From positions 143,445 to 207,444 of the forward strand of contig JAWKTK010000017.1 in the NCBI GenBank assembly GCA_041399205.1: 64,000 nt of DNA, written 5' to 3'. Position 1 is the first letter of the stretch, and every line of letters starts with the position of its first letter. Both the position numbers and the translations under genes were made by a program. Positions 29,929 to 39,900 of this stretch are shown here, in pieces. The stretch comes from JAGQOZ01 sp041399205. GTDB lineage: Bacteria > Planctomycetota > Planctomycetia > Pirellulales > Pirellulaceae. Below the pieces are notes generated by a model. That model was not told where the DNA came from, searched no databases, and was given only the letters and a program-made list of their open reading frames with translations.

Positions 29929-30157
29929 CGCTCGCTCCTCTGTTTCATTCGGCCCGATACCGAATCTACTCGTCTTGCTGTATGCTGCCCCGAACTAGCC
30001 CACCGCAATGATACTCCAGCTCGCAAAAACCAGCAATGAACTGGCTACGTTTCGTCAATGGTTCGAAACGAAGTTCACCGAAAACATGCCGTTGCCTGGT
30101 TGGCCCAATTAGCGGCTCCAATCTAGCGGACAATCTGACTAGGCCCAGGAGGTCGAA

Positions 30158-31483
30158 ATGTCGTCAAACGGAAAGATCGGTTCATGGCTTAAACGAATAC
30201 TGCCGGTTCGGCAACGCGAATGGTCCGTGTTGGCGTGGGCCTTTTTGTGGTTTTTCAACTTGTTCACCGGCTATTACACCATTCGGCCAGTTCGAGAAAC
30301 CTTGGCGACGCAACATTTGGGCAAAGAGCTGGTGGCCAACTTATTCTGGGCCGTGTTGGTGGCCATGCTGTTGATTACGCCGATCAATTCAGCACTTGCT
30401 ACTCGCTTGCGACGCCAACAATTGATGCCGTTGGTTTACATTTTTTCATCCGTGGTGTTTCTTGGGTTTTGGCTGCTTTTGTCCTGGTGGGACGAAACCA
30501 AGGTGTCCGCCGCGTTGTTCTTTGTATGGGTTAGCACCTTCAATTATTTTGTCGTGTCGCTGTTCTGGAGCTTCATGGCCGATACGTTTTCCAGCGAACA
30601 AGGTCGACGCCTATTCGGCCTGATTGCGTCTGGCGCCACTTTCGGTGGCCTTGTCGGTTCGTTCCTAACCGGCACCATCATGAAGTTCTTTCCACAGATT
30701 GCCCTGGCGGATTTGTGCTTGGTTCCGTGCGTGACCCTCCTGCTGTGCATTCCCTGCATGCGACAGCTAGATCATTGGGGAAAACAGTTTGTCACCGCGG
30801 CGCAGACCGTGGTAACCGACAAGCCCATGGGTGGTTCCACTTGGGACTGTTTCCTAGGCGTCTTGCGATCCAAGTACTTGGTTTTGATTTGCTTGGCCGT
30901 CATGCTCAGCAAAACGTGTGCGACATTGGCCTATTTGCAACAATTGGATCTTGTCCATTCGCTGATTGAAGATGAACGCAGTCAAACCAGTTTCTTTGCG
31001 TCGGTCAATTTCTGGTCTCAGTTGGTCACGGTCGTTCTGCAAACGATTGTCGTGGGGCAAGTGATGAAATACTTCGGAGTCACGTTTGCGCTGGCGCTGA
31101 GTCCCGTTGTATACATGCTGGGATTTCTGGTTTGGGGTTTGATGCCCAGCATGACGGTTTCCTTGCTGGCAGTGTTTGCGGTTTCGTTCCGAGCGTTAGG
31201 CTATGGCATCCAAGTGCCGTCGCAAGAAGTGTTGTTTACGGTGGCTTCGCGAGAAGACAAGTACAAGGCTAAGAATGTGATCGACACGGTGATTAGCCGA
31301 GGTGCGGATGCGTTCACCGGGACATTTCAAAACGGCATGCAAAAACTGGGAGCTGGGTTTTTGGTTATCTCGCTGTCGGCCGTCAGTGTCGCCGTGCTTT
31401 GGCTGTCCGTTTCCGTTATGCTAGGCAGGCAACATGTGCAATTGCGGCGTCAGACGTCAGATTCTGACGCTTCCGTTTCCTAA
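30158..31483 (+). CDS. MFS transporter of the nucleotide-transporter-like group
   Basis: A 441-residue membrane protein with about 12 membrane segments. The ATG at 30158 follows a strong AGGAGG. The first helix region FFNLFTGYYTIRPVRETLA is the signature of the MFS subgroup related to ATP:ADP/NTP transporters found in many free-living bacteria. The central loop is short, and the second half contains RALGYGIQVPSQEVLFTVASREDKYKAKN, also conserved in this group. The substrate in free-living bacteria is unknown. The CE15-like esterase gene follows after 22 bp and is probably in the same operon. Confidence 0.85.
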   Translation: MSSNGKIGSWLKRILPVRQREWSVLAWAFLWFFNLFTGYYTIRPVRETLATQHLGKELVANLFWAVLVAMLLITPINSALATRLRRQQLMPLVYIFSSVVFLGFWLLLSWWDETKVSAALFFVWVSTFNYFVVSLFWSFMADTFSSEQGRRLFGLIASGATFGGLVGSFLTGTIMKFFPQIALADLCLVPCVTLLLCIPCMRQLDHWGKQFVTAAQTVVTDKPMGGSTWDCFLGVLRSKYLVLICLAVMLSKTCATLAYLQQLDLVHSLIEDERSQTSFFASVNFWSQLVTVVLQTIVVGQVMKYFGVTFALALSPVVYMLGFLVWGLMPSMTVSLLAVFAVSFRALGYGIQVPSQEVLFTVASREDKYKAKNVIDTVISRGADAFTGTFQNGMQKLGAGFLVISLSAVSVAVLWLSVSVMLGRQHVQLRRQTSDSDASVS

Positions 31484-31505
31484 CTCGTTTGAAAAGGACG
31501 AATCC

Positions 31506-32768
31506 GTGCGAACGTTTCTCCTGATCCCCTTTTGTTTGGTCTATGTCTTTGCGTGGAGTCAGATCGTGAATGGACAAGACGAATTCAACTATGACGAAGC
31601 CAAAGTGCCCGAATATTCGTTGCCGCATGTGCTGACCAGTCAGGACGGCACCACCATCACTTCGGCCGAACAGTGGCACCAACGCCAACGGCCAGAATTG
31701 GTTCGCCTATTCCAAGAACACGTCTACGGTGTCGCTCCGGGCCGTCCGCAAAACGCTCAATACGATGTCTTCGAAGCAGACGATACGGCGCTGGGTGGAA
31801 AAGCCAGACGCCGCCAAGTCAAAGTCACGCTGCAACAAGACGGCAAACAGCATTCGTTCGACTTGCTCGTCTATCTGCCGCAGTCAGACAAACCGTGTCC
31901 GGTGTTCATTGGCCTGAATTTTGGTGGCAATCAAACCGTGCAGGATGATCCAGCGATTCGCATCACGGAATCTTGGATTCGCACCGACGATCATCGTGCC
32001 ACGGAAGGCTCCCGAGGATCCGCAGCCAGTCGCTGGCCGGTCGAGCAAATCGTGGCGCGAGGCTACGGCGTGGCAACCGTTTATTGCGGTGACATTGATC
32101 CCGACTTTGACGACGGATTTGAAAATGGAGTTCATTCGCTGTTTCCCGTTTCAGGCGAACGCCCAGCCGACGCTTGGGGCACCATCGCCGGCTGGGCCTG
32201 GGGACTTTCTCGAGCGGTCGATTACCTTACTTCGAACGCCGAAATCAACGCCGATCGAATCATGGTTATGGGCCATTCGCGATTAGGAAAAACGGCGTTG
32301 TGGGCCGGAGCGATGGACCAACGGTTCGCACTGGTTGTTTCGAATAATTCGGGTTGTGGTGGAGCGGCCATCAGTCGACGTCGGTTTGGCGAAACCGTCA
32401 AACGGATCAATACATCGTTTCCACATTGGTTCAACGATAACTACTTGCAGTACAACGACAATGAAGACGCCTGCCCCGTAGATCAACACATGCTGGTGGC
32501 GCTGATGGCACCACGCCCCGTGCTGATCTGTAGTGCCGAAGAAGATCGCTGGGCCGATCCCAAAGGGGAAATGCTGGCCGGAGTCCACGCGACGCCGGCA
32601 TACGAATTACTCGGGTTTGAAGCGTTAGATCGAACCGAACTGCCCGAACTCAATTCGTTGGTCGGCGACCGAATCGGTTACAACATTCGTCCTGGTAAGC
32701 ATGACGTCATGCCGTCTGACTGGGAAGTCTACTGCGACTTTGCCGACAAGCATCTTGGCAAACCGTAG
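31506..32768 (+). CDS. CE15-like glucuronoyl esterase family protein, exported
   Basis: A 420-residue protein. The GTG at 31506, with AAAAGGA upstream, gives a signal peptide (RTFLLIPFCLVYVFAWSQIVNG); the frame is open further but without a signal. The fold is alpha/beta hydrolase with the nucleophile in GHSRLGKTALWAGA (Ser258) and a preceding WGTIAGWAWGLSRAVDYL, as in bacterial CE15 enzymes, which cleave esters between glucuronoyl groups of xylan and lignin alcohols. A late GKHDVMPSDWEVYCDF carries the probable catalytic His. The nearby uronate-isomerase-like gene (33435-34721) fits a uronate theme. Confidence 0.85.
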   Translation: MRTFLLIPFCLVYVFAWSQIVNGQDEFNYDEAKVPEYSLPHVLTSQDGTTITSAEQWHQRQRPELVRLFQEHVYGVAPGRPQNAQYDVFEADDTALGGKARRRQVKVTLQQDGKQHSFDLLVYLPQSDKPCPVFIGLNFGGNQTVQDDPAIRITESWIRTDDHRATEGSRGSAASRWPVEQIVARGYGVATVYCGDIDPDFDDGFENGVHSLFPVSGERPADAWGTIAGWAWGLSRAVDYLTSNAEINADRIMVMGHSRLGKTALWAGAMDQRFALVVSNNSGCGGAAISRRRFGETVKRINTSFPHWFNDNYLQYNDNEDACPVDQHMLVALMAPRPVLICSAEEDRWADPKGEMLAGVHATPAYELLGFEALDRTELPELNSLVGDRIGYNIRPGKHDVMPSDWEVYCDFADKHLGKP

Positions 32769-32870
32769 TTTTTCGGTACGCCGCTGCATGAAAACACTTG
32801 ACGCACAGCGGCGAATGGCAAGAATCGAATTACACAACATGTTTCGTGTAATTCGCGTGAGGGGGATGAA

Positions 32871-33254
32871 TCATGTTTCGACAACGACAGTCTTGCCGTT
32901 CTTGCCCAACGAGATCCCGACGACAATATATTCCACGTCTTCGGCGCCGCAGTTCTTCATTTCGTGCTGCTCCAACGGTGCCACGATCACGGCGTCGCCT
33001 GAGTGCATCTGAATCGACTGACCATTGACTGTAATCATAGCTTCGCCACGAGTCAAAATAAACGTCTCTTCCATGTCTTCATGGTAATGCAAGCGAAACG
33101 ACGATCCGACCGGTAGCCTTGCCCAGTTAATCATCTGCACTCGGCCATCTAGCAATTCATCCTTCATAGCCAAAACGCGTTTCAGCACGCCAGGCCGACT
33201 GGGATCTTCATGCGAAGCCGGTACGAATTGATTGTCATTGGGAATGAATCTCAT
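32871..33254 (-). CDS. Small cupin-domain protein
   Basis: A 127-residue single-domain cupin. The metal-site motifs are HYHEDMEETFILTRGE (about 57-72) and a second motif GDAVIVAPLEQHEMKN (about 86-101), giving the usual His/His/Glu and His ligands. The middle is typical of beta-barrel cupins. It could be a small isomerase, dioxygenase-like enzyme or sensor; the sequence does not decide. It lies downstream of the uronate-isomerase-like gene on the same strand, with a gap of 180 bp. Confidence 0.85.
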   Translation of the reverse strand: MRFIPNDNQFVPASHEDPSRPGVLKRVLAMKDELLDGRVQMINWARLPVGSSFRLHYHEDMEETFILTRGEAMITVNGQSIQMHSGDAVIVAPLEQHEMKNCGAEDVEYIVVGISLGKNGKTVVVET

Positions 33255-33434
33255 GTTGGTACGTGTACGAGTCCGTCAGATGTGACTCGTTTCCTTGTGC
33301 AAGCGTTTTGAAGTTACGATCACTGATCGGCAGGTAAGCAAGATGGTTCTCCGCAGTTCCTTACGCGTGTCGAACGATGCTTGTCTCCCGCGAACAAACA
33401 CGCCGACGTCGATTCGGCATGTTGTATCGGCAAG

Positions 33435-34721
33435 CTAGGACACGTGAAAGACCGATTCAACGTTGGTTCGTAGGATTTTGCGGCCGAATTCGATAGCCCG
33501 AGTTTCGCTCCAGTTGCGATCGATCACATAGCGTTCGGCCAAAACTTTCGCCAAAATGCGTTTGTACATATTGAACTTTGGCAAAGCGAATTCCAACTTG
33601 TACATGTCGCTGTAATAGCCAATCTGCTTGGTCGCAGGAACGGCTTCCAGGCGAGCGGCCGTGTCGTGTTCAATAAATGTCGGCGTGTTGGAATACCACC
33701 AGTGTCCGTTCGTCACGACATTGGGAAAAATCCAAGCGTAGCTGGCCAGTTCTTGGTTCGTCACACTGGCCAAAACGGAGATGGGAAACACCACCTGCGG
33801 AAACGCATTGAACAACGCTTGATATTGAATCAATGACACTCGGCTGTCATACAGATCTTGCCCCTGAAACACGCCATCCGCATAGACGCCTCGATTTACG
33901 CCAATCATCAAATCAAAGGGCAATTGGTGTTCTGCGCAAAATTCCGCCAAGGTCCAAAACGCAAAATGAGATGCGGTTCGCACAGCATCTTGATCACCCT
34001 GGCCGTCCGTCTGGCACAACTTGGCGATCGCGGCATCGGCAGCCGAGTCGGCCACTTTTTCGGGCGAAAAATAAGGCGGCAAAGAAATGGCACAAGCTTT
34101 CACGCCTTTGGATACAAAGTGGTCGAACAGTTTTCCAATGGCTTGGCGCAACGTTTGACTGCAGCCAACTTCCAGTTTGGTCGCGGCTGCTAACCGCTGG
34201 CGAACGCTGGCTTTTTGGAAGTGAAACACCAAATCATCGGTTCGCAGGCAAGGAATGTAGACCGACGTGTCAAAGCCTTCCAGCGGATCGTCAAAATCAT
34301 TGGTCAAGAAGACCGCTTCCAAATTGGTCTTTTCCAACACTTGGCGGCTCCAATCGGGTTCCGCCATCTGCTGGAGGCTCTGGTCGTACAGTGACTCCCA
34401 ATTGTCAGCAGTAATCAGCTCGGCTTGAAAACCGAATAGCTCGCGAGCGATCTCGACAAACCAACTGTATTGAATGGTGTTTTCAATGGGGCCTAAATTG
34501 GCCATTAACCTGGCGACCTTTTCCTTGGGCTCCAAATCCGTTTGTTCTATTTGCGATTTGGGCATGCCTGCCGAATGAGCAAGCTCGGTGTAATAGTGAT
34601 AGCCCAAGATGTCTGCCAGCGTGGTCGAAGCGGGCTGTAGGGCGTTGATGTGCGTATGCGGATCAATCAGCGCAATCTGTTGAAGTTCGTGGAAGATCCG
34701 GCTGCGTAGGTCGATGGACAT
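33435..34721 (-). CDS. Uronate isomerase-like protein (amidohydrolase fold)
   Basis: A 428-residue protein resembling glucuronate isomerases (UxaC family), which interconvert glucuronate and fructuronate. Near the N-terminus LIDPHTHINAL gives the His-x-His metal motif. The C-terminal part has GHWWYSNTPTFIEHDTAARLEAVP and GYYSDMYKLEFALPKFNMYKRILA, which match the family's late conserved region. It is somewhat shorter than the usual 470 residues. A hypothetical gene lies 73 bp upstream on the same strand, and a cupin gene downstream. The isomerase activity is inferred by similarity. Confidence 0.78.
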   Translation of the reverse strand: MSIDLRSRIFHELQQIALIDPHTHINALQPASTTLADILGYHYYTELAHSAGMPKSQIEQTDLEPKEKVARLMANLGPIENTIQYSWFVEIARELFGFQAELITADNWESLYDQSLQQMAEPDWSRQVLEKTNLEAVFLTNDFDDPLEGFDTSVYIPCLRTDDLVFHFQKASVRQRLAAATKLEVGCSQTLRQAIGKLFDHFVSKGVKACAISLPPYFSPEKVADSAADAAIAKLCQTDGQGDQDAVRTASHFAFWTLAEFCAEHQLPFDLMIGVNRGVYADGVFQGQDLYDSRVSLIQYQALFNAFPQVVFPISVLASVTNQELASYAWIFPNVVTNGHWWYSNTPTFIEHDTAARLEAVPATKQIGYYSDMYKLEFALPKFNMYKRILAKVLAERYVIDRNWSETRAIEFGRKILRTNVESVFHVS

Positions 34722-34794
34722 AAAAGAAAACCTGCGTTCGAATGAAGAAGTAGGGATGCCTTGAGATTCGCGTCGTTGTCGGCCAGGCGTTTGA

Positions 34795-35553
34795 TTATGT
34801 CGTCAAAGGTGGTTGCCAATCACTGAATTGCTGACAGATTTCAGTCGCGCTTTGCTGATCATTTTGTCTAGGCAGAAACACGCCGCACACCTGACCTCGA
34901 CGAATCACTCCCTTTTCCAAATCGTGTCGAAACAGGTGGAAGCCAGTTTCCAGCTTGCCCTCCGCCGTAATTCGCACAAACGAATCGCTCAAATCAGTGG
35001 GCGAGATAATCTGTACAAAGGACCACTCCGGAGTCGAATGAGGCCGAATCAAGAATGCGTACAAATCTGGATCCCGTTGCGCGACGTTCGATCGTTCGAT
35101 CGGAAGCAGTGTTTCGGCATTCACGGAAAAAACGTCGGCTTCATCGAAGACGGAGACGACGGACGACTCCGGTTCGCTGGCCAGTTGATCCGTTTGGGTC
35201 GAAAGGATCACTTGAACTCCGAATGTCAAATCGCCAAACTGGAGCGATCGCCAGTAGACCTGAGGCCGAATGGTACGTTCCGGTGGCTGAGTATACGTGA
35301 CCACAAAATCGTCGCCGCGGATGTAGGCTTCCGCAACCGGCTCTGGAGCCGAAGCGGCTTTGCCAGGAAAGTGGAGTTGCAGGATTTTGCACGTATCGAA
35401 TCGCTGTCCGTTCAGCACCAGTGGGGAAATGCCGCGATTCGGCCACTCGGCATCTACCGGAATGACAAACCGTTCGTCCAAACTTTGCAGCTTGGCGATG
35501 TTCCGATTTGGTTCTTGTTTCCAAGTCATGCTACTCGCGACGGGCTGGCACAT
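34795..35553 (-). CDS. Hypothetical protein upstream of the uronate-isomerase-like gene
   Basis: Up to 252 residues. The start may be at 35553 or at the ATG giving MTWKQEPNRN (35529). There is no signal peptide, membrane segment or known motif. The sequence is mixed beta-type with conserved-looking blocks (VYWRSLQFGDLTFGVQVILS, DPDLYAFLIRPHSTPEWSFV). A long frame exists on the opposite strand, but this one has the better protein character and is arranged as an operon with the uronate-isomerase-like gene (73 bp). The predicted small RNA/leader at 35719-35850 lies upstream on the same strand. Confidence 0.65.
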   Translation of the reverse strand: MCQPVASSMTWKQEPNRNIAKLQSLDERFVIPVDAEWPNRGISPLVLNGQRFDTCKILQLHFPGKAASAPEPVAEAYIRGDDFVVTYTQPPERTIRPQVYWRSLQFGDLTFGVQVILSTQTDQLASEPESSVVSVFDEADVFSVNAETLLPIERSNVAQRDPDLYAFLIRPHSTPEWSFVQIISPTDLSDSFVRITAEGKLETGFHLFRHDLEKGVIRRGQVCGVFLPRQNDQQSATEICQQFSDWQPPLTT

Positions 35554-35718
35554 AATGACCTCTCGCCAAGCTGAAAAAGGGTTCTATCTGCTGCGTGGAT
35601 GACTCACAGCCAAAACAGTTTCCAAGCAGAAAGTTGTCGATAGATTGGCCGGATACGTCAACCAGGCGCGTGGTCAGAAAACAGGTGTCGGTGAGTAGTT
35701 CAAACCGTGACTGGGCAT

Positions 35719-35754
35719 AAAAAAACCCCGCCGAAAGCAAGCTTCGCGGCGGGG
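35719..35754 (-). terminator. Strong intrinsic terminator of the predicted small RNA
   Basis: Read on the minus strand: an 8-bp perfect GC stem ccccgccg/cggcgggg (extendable with a small bulge to about 12 bp) is followed by TTTTTTT. No protein gene ends here on this strand, which is why a short RNA is suspected. Confidence 0.8.
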
Positions 35755-35816
35755 CCGGAACAGAGAAGAGGCCAAATAAAGGAGAAGGAAATAATGTTCT
35801 GTTCCTTTTATTACCA
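35719..35816 (-). ncRNA. Predicted small RNA or transcribed leader (about 100 nt)
   Basis: Three signals in the right order on the minus strand predict a short transcript. A sigma-70 promoter lies at 35823-35850. The start is then near 35816. Stem 1 (arms 35798-35805 and 35757-35764, ggaacaga/tctgttcc) encloses a pyrimidine-rich loop containing ttccttctccttt, complementary to Shine-Dalgarno sequences. A strong GC hairpin (35726-35754) with seven T (35719-35725) ends it. No long frame fits inside. It could be a free sRNA or an attenuated leader of the gene ending at 34795. Confidence 0.6.
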
Positions 35817-35822
35817 CTTGTG

Positions 35823-35850
35823 ATCATACCAGCTCGCCCGGTCTTGTCTA
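35823..35850 (-). promoter_or_regulatory. Sigma-70-type promoter of the predicted small RNA
   Basis: On the minus strand, TAGACA (35850-35845), a 16-bp spacer and TATGAT (35828-35823). Each box differs from consensus at one position. This is the best promoter match noticed in the window. Confidence 0.6.
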
Positions 35851-35881
35851 CACTACTGCCGAAAAATGTGAATTTTATGTC

Positions 35882-35899
35882 TAATCGTGATAACGATTA
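35882..35899. promoter_or_regulatory. Inverted repeat upstream of the inositol monophosphatase gene
   Basis: taatcg-tgataa-cgatta, a 6-bp inverted repeat, 42 bp before the ATG of the phosphatase gene and just upstream of the small-RNA promoter. A possible operator for either or both divergent transcripts. Confidence 0.35.
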
Positions 35900-35941
35900 T
35901 GATCATCACAAAAAGCCTGCCGCCTGGGAAAGATAAACAAA

Positions 35942-36721
35942 ATGCAAGAACTATTGGCAATGAAGCAAGCCGCGCGCGAAGCCGGCGCGATTTTGCTGGA
36001 AATGCAGGGAAAAATCGTCGCTCGAGAGAAAGGCCCGGCAGACTTGGTGACCGAGGCGGATGTGGCGGCCCAACATTGCATTCAACAGCTGCTGGCGGCC
36101 GAATTCCCAGATTACGGCTTTTTAGGAGAAGAGTCTGATTCGGCAGATGGGTCTGTTTCAGATTCGTGTCGTTGGGTTGTCGACCCGATCGACGGAACGA
36201 CGAACTACGTGCATGGCTTTGACAACTACTCCGTTTCGATCGCTTTACAGCAGCAGGAGACGGTGGTCGCGGGGGTCATCTTCGATCCTGTTCACAATCG
36301 GATGTATTCGGCCAGTTTAGGCGGAGGCGCGTTGCTGAACGACGTTCCGATTCGAACCAGCGACGTCGGTTCGCTAGACAAAGCGTTGGTGGCGGCCAGT
36401 TTTCCGCCGGGAGTGCAACGAGACGCGGTCGAAGTAAAACATTTTGTGGAAGTTTTGATGAAATGCCAGGCACTACGACGACTCGGTTCCGCAGCTCTGA
36501 ACCTTTGCTACGTGGCCGAAGGAAAATTGGACGCCTATTGGGCCACGTCGTTAAAAATTTGGGACGCTGCCGCAGGGCTTCTGATTCTGGCCGAAGCGGG
36601 TGGTAGCCTATCCAACATCGAAGGTGGTCCTGTTAACTTGGCGAAACCTCGGCTGATTGTCGCGTCCACCGATTCTCTATTAAAAGAAATGGTGGACACC
36701 TTGGCGTTGGTAACAAAGTGA
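35942..36721 (+). CDS. Inositol monophosphatase family protein (SuhB-like)
   Basis: A 259-residue protein with the family's metal-binding motifs: GEE (62-64), WVVDPIDGTTNYVHG (78-92) and KIWDAAAGLLILAEAGG (about 206-222). Family members remove phosphate from inositol phosphates, from 3'-phosphoadenosine nucleotides or from related small molecules; the exact substrate is not evident. It is the usual length. The start at 35942 is the first ATG of the frame. No ribosome site stronger than a GGGAAAG-like purine tract is visible. It stands alone before the giant genes. Confidence 0.9.
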   Translation: MQELLAMKQAAREAGAILLEMQGKIVAREKGPADLVTEADVAAQHCIQQLLAAEFPDYGFLGEESDSADGSVSDSCRWVVDPIDGTTNYVHGFDNYSVSIALQQQETVVAGVIFDPVHNRMYSASLGGGALLNDVPIRTSDVGSLDKALVAASFPPGVQRDAVEVKHFVEVLMKCQALRRLGSAALNLCYVAEGKLDAYWATSLKIWDAAAGLLILAEAGGSLSNIEGGPVNLAKPRLIVASTDSLLKEMVDTLALVTK

Positions 36722-36909
36722 CGAAAGTCCATTGGTTTCTGAATTGACGACGAAGGACAACAAAATTCCTACAAGGCAGGGCGTTCAGCAGATAAACTAG
36801 AAGCAGACGGAGCGAGCTTGTTTGTTGGACCCATTTTGACTCGTCCTTGTCCACGCAAATCGATTCGGACGTCGCCTTTTCCAATTCACTTCAACCCAAT
36901 CGCGTTGCC

Positions 36910-39900
36910 ATGATCGGCCTATTCGTTCGAACAATCCGCGCTGGGACTTCCCTGATCTGGCTGATCGTTGGCTTGACTGGCTTTTCGACGCTTGGTATCG
37001 CTCAGCCTATTGTTTCGGATCGAACGACCACCAGCGTGCAAGAAGAACCCGCTCAGGTAATCTACCTGCCAGACGGAAAAGGTGGGTTCGTACCTGTCTT
37101 CAATCTTCCGTATCCCAAACTGCGCGAATATATCGAACGAGAACAAGCGATTGCGGCATCCAATCAACCGCAACCAATTCGGATTCAATCGGTAGCGATT
37201 GATGCCGAAGTCAAAACCACACATGTGGAATCCGAACTGCAATTTGAACTGTCCACCAACGTTCCACAGCGAGCGACCGGCGAACCGCAAACCGACACCG
37301 ACGATGACGTCAATCAAACGCCTGTCGTCGAATTGAATCGGAGTTCAACGTGGCACAAAGTGACTCTAGGATTTCCGAATGCGGCACCGTTGGAGTCCAA
37401 GTTGACGTGTGACGCCGAGGACGTCGAATTTGAGCTGACATTCGAAAATGACAAGGGCTTTGTCGCTTGGTTCCGAGGTGACTTGCCGGCTACCATTCGG
37501 CTAACCGGTCGGTTTGCACATCCAGTGGAACGCGTTGTCGAGGCGGCGCAGTGGGTACTGACGCCACCGGTGTCGGTGCGTTCGCAGATGAGTCTGCGGA
37601 TTCCCGGCGAACAGATTAAGGCGCAGATCAGCAATGTAGCGGTCCATTCTGTCGAGGATTTTGAAGCGGGTGGCGTCTTGGTAACGGCCCAAGGATTGAA
37701 AGGCCGAGTGACAACGTCTTGGCGAGAAGGCCGGATTCGACCCACTGAACCGAAAAATAATTTTGTGGAAGTCGAAAGTGACGTCGCAGCCGTAATGGAA
37801 CGTCCCGGCGGTATGACGCTTCGAGTTTCGCTGCAAGTGCGCAGTTCCGATGAACCGCTGCAGCAGTTCACCATTCGTTTGCCGGACGTCTTCACCGCGC
37901 AGCTGGAAAACGCTCCGGACGTGGAACTTTCGATTGGCCGGAACGAACCAGAAACGCAAACTAACTTATATGACGTCCGACTAAACAACGCCACTTCGGA
38001 AGCTCGGATTCAGCTCAGCCTGCGAACCACGCAACGCGTTTCTCCGGAGCAGTTTGTGAATATTGGCTACATGGAAGTGATCGGCGCGATTCGACAATAT
38101 GGCAAGATTCGTATCATGGCCGATCCTCGCTGGTCCGTCATTATTCAACCAGGTCAAAATGTCAGCCGCGTTGCCGACGAAGCCAGTTCGTCCGAATTAC
38201 CGGTCGTAGGAACGTATGAATTTTTTCGGCAGCCTAGTCGGTTAGAGGTTCGAGCGGAACAGCAAGAGACTCGCTTGATTGTCGAACCTTCTCATCGCTT
38301 GATTGCCAAGTCACAACGATTTGAGCTGGAAAGCACGTTTTCTTGCCGAGTCAGCGGAGCGCCGATTTCCAGCATTCAGATTGATACCAAAGACTGGATT
38401 GTGGACAACGTCGGGCCGTTTGGCGCGGTGCGGAGTCGGAACCAGTCGGAGCCAGGCGCGCTGCTGCAATTGCAGTTGGAACAGTCCGTGGCAGACGTCT
38501 TTGACATTGTGATTACGTCGCATCTTCCCGTGGCGTCCAGAAGCGTCCAAGCAGAATTGCAGTTTCCAATGGCCAAAGCCAACGTGGTGAGTCCTGGGTA
38601 CTTGTTAGTCTCTTCCGCCAACAATGTGACACTGGACATTCAACCAGAATCGACCATTGGATTTCAGTCTAGCGTGATTCCTCCCGATCTACGGCTGACC
38701 GGCGACGTTCCGGGTGTCGCCAGAATAACTCGGTTCTTTCGAACCGTCGGCGAACAGGGCAGTCAACAGTTGGCATTTCGCTATCAACTTCACGAACGTC
38801 AGATTACAACGCATATTCGCAGCGAGATAGAATTGGCCAGTTCGGTGGCGCAGGTGAAACAATATTTTGAATTCCTGCCCAAATACGAACCGATCAGCCG
38901 TGTTGAACTTACGTTGCCAGAAGAATTAGTCGAAGCGTTGGCAAATTCGGCCACAACCGGAAACCTGAAGATCAGCGTCCTGGGCGAAACATTCGATTTT
39001 GATCCGTACGATTTACTAAACGCCAGCACCGATGCGGCGTTCCGGATCTTGCCCATCGAATTGCCAGAAGCAATGTTGGTACGAGTTTCGTTGGTGGTGG
39101 AATTTCCTTGGGCAACTTCGCTGTCAGGACGCGAAGCCAATTCCACGGTTGCCATTCCGTTGCTGACGACCGAATTGGGTGACTTGCGATCCAATATCAT
39201 CGAAGTCGATCCGCAATTGGGAATTCGAGTCAATGATTTTGGTGAATCAACAGAATGGCGGCGCGACGACGACGTGGTTCGTTCCGCTTCGCTACAAGCG
39301 GTCGGCGGCACCAGTTCTCAGCCAACCAGTTCCATTCGACTGTCGATCACAAAAACCAATGAAACTGCCGTGGATGCTCAATCGAGCGTCATCACCCAAA
39401 TCCATCGAGCGTGGTTTCAGTCTTGGATGAACAAGGATATTCGGTTGGACCGAGCGGTCTTTGCAGTGGAAACCAATCAAACCGCCCTGGAGTTCATTCT
39501 GCCCAACCAAGTGGACGCGTCTCAAGTGGTTGCGGTTGTCGACGGCCAATCCGTCACCACGAATTTTGCGAACGAAAAGTTACGCGTTCCTTTGCTTGGC
39601 GACAACCAAGGACCGCACTCGATCGAATTGTCTCTGCCGTACAAGCAACGCCCGACACTGGGCACATTTTTGTTGACGCCGCCGCAATTGGTGGGAACTT
39701 CGTCGGCTCGGACCTGGTTCTGGCAATTGGTCCTTCCCGAAGATGAACACGTCTGGGGTGTCAGTGACAACGTCACGGCATCCAGCCGCTGGGTATGGTC
39801 CGGCAGTTGGTGGACTCGCTCCGCTCCGCGTTCGCAACAAGGATTGGAAGCGTGGTCCAACGCCACTTCGCAGCCAGAAGCAACCGGCGGCAACCAATAT

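Noticed and set aside
34813..35574. Plus-strand frame of 253 codons opposite the hypothetical gene
   Set aside because: Composition is Arg/His-rich and low in protein character; the minus-strand frame fits the operon with the isomerase-like gene.
35794..35823. Nine-codon plus-strand frame with a strong AGGAG site (starting ATG 35794)
   Set aside because: The purine-rich site is the complement of the predicted small RNA's loop; a nine-residue peptide alone is not enough to support a gene.
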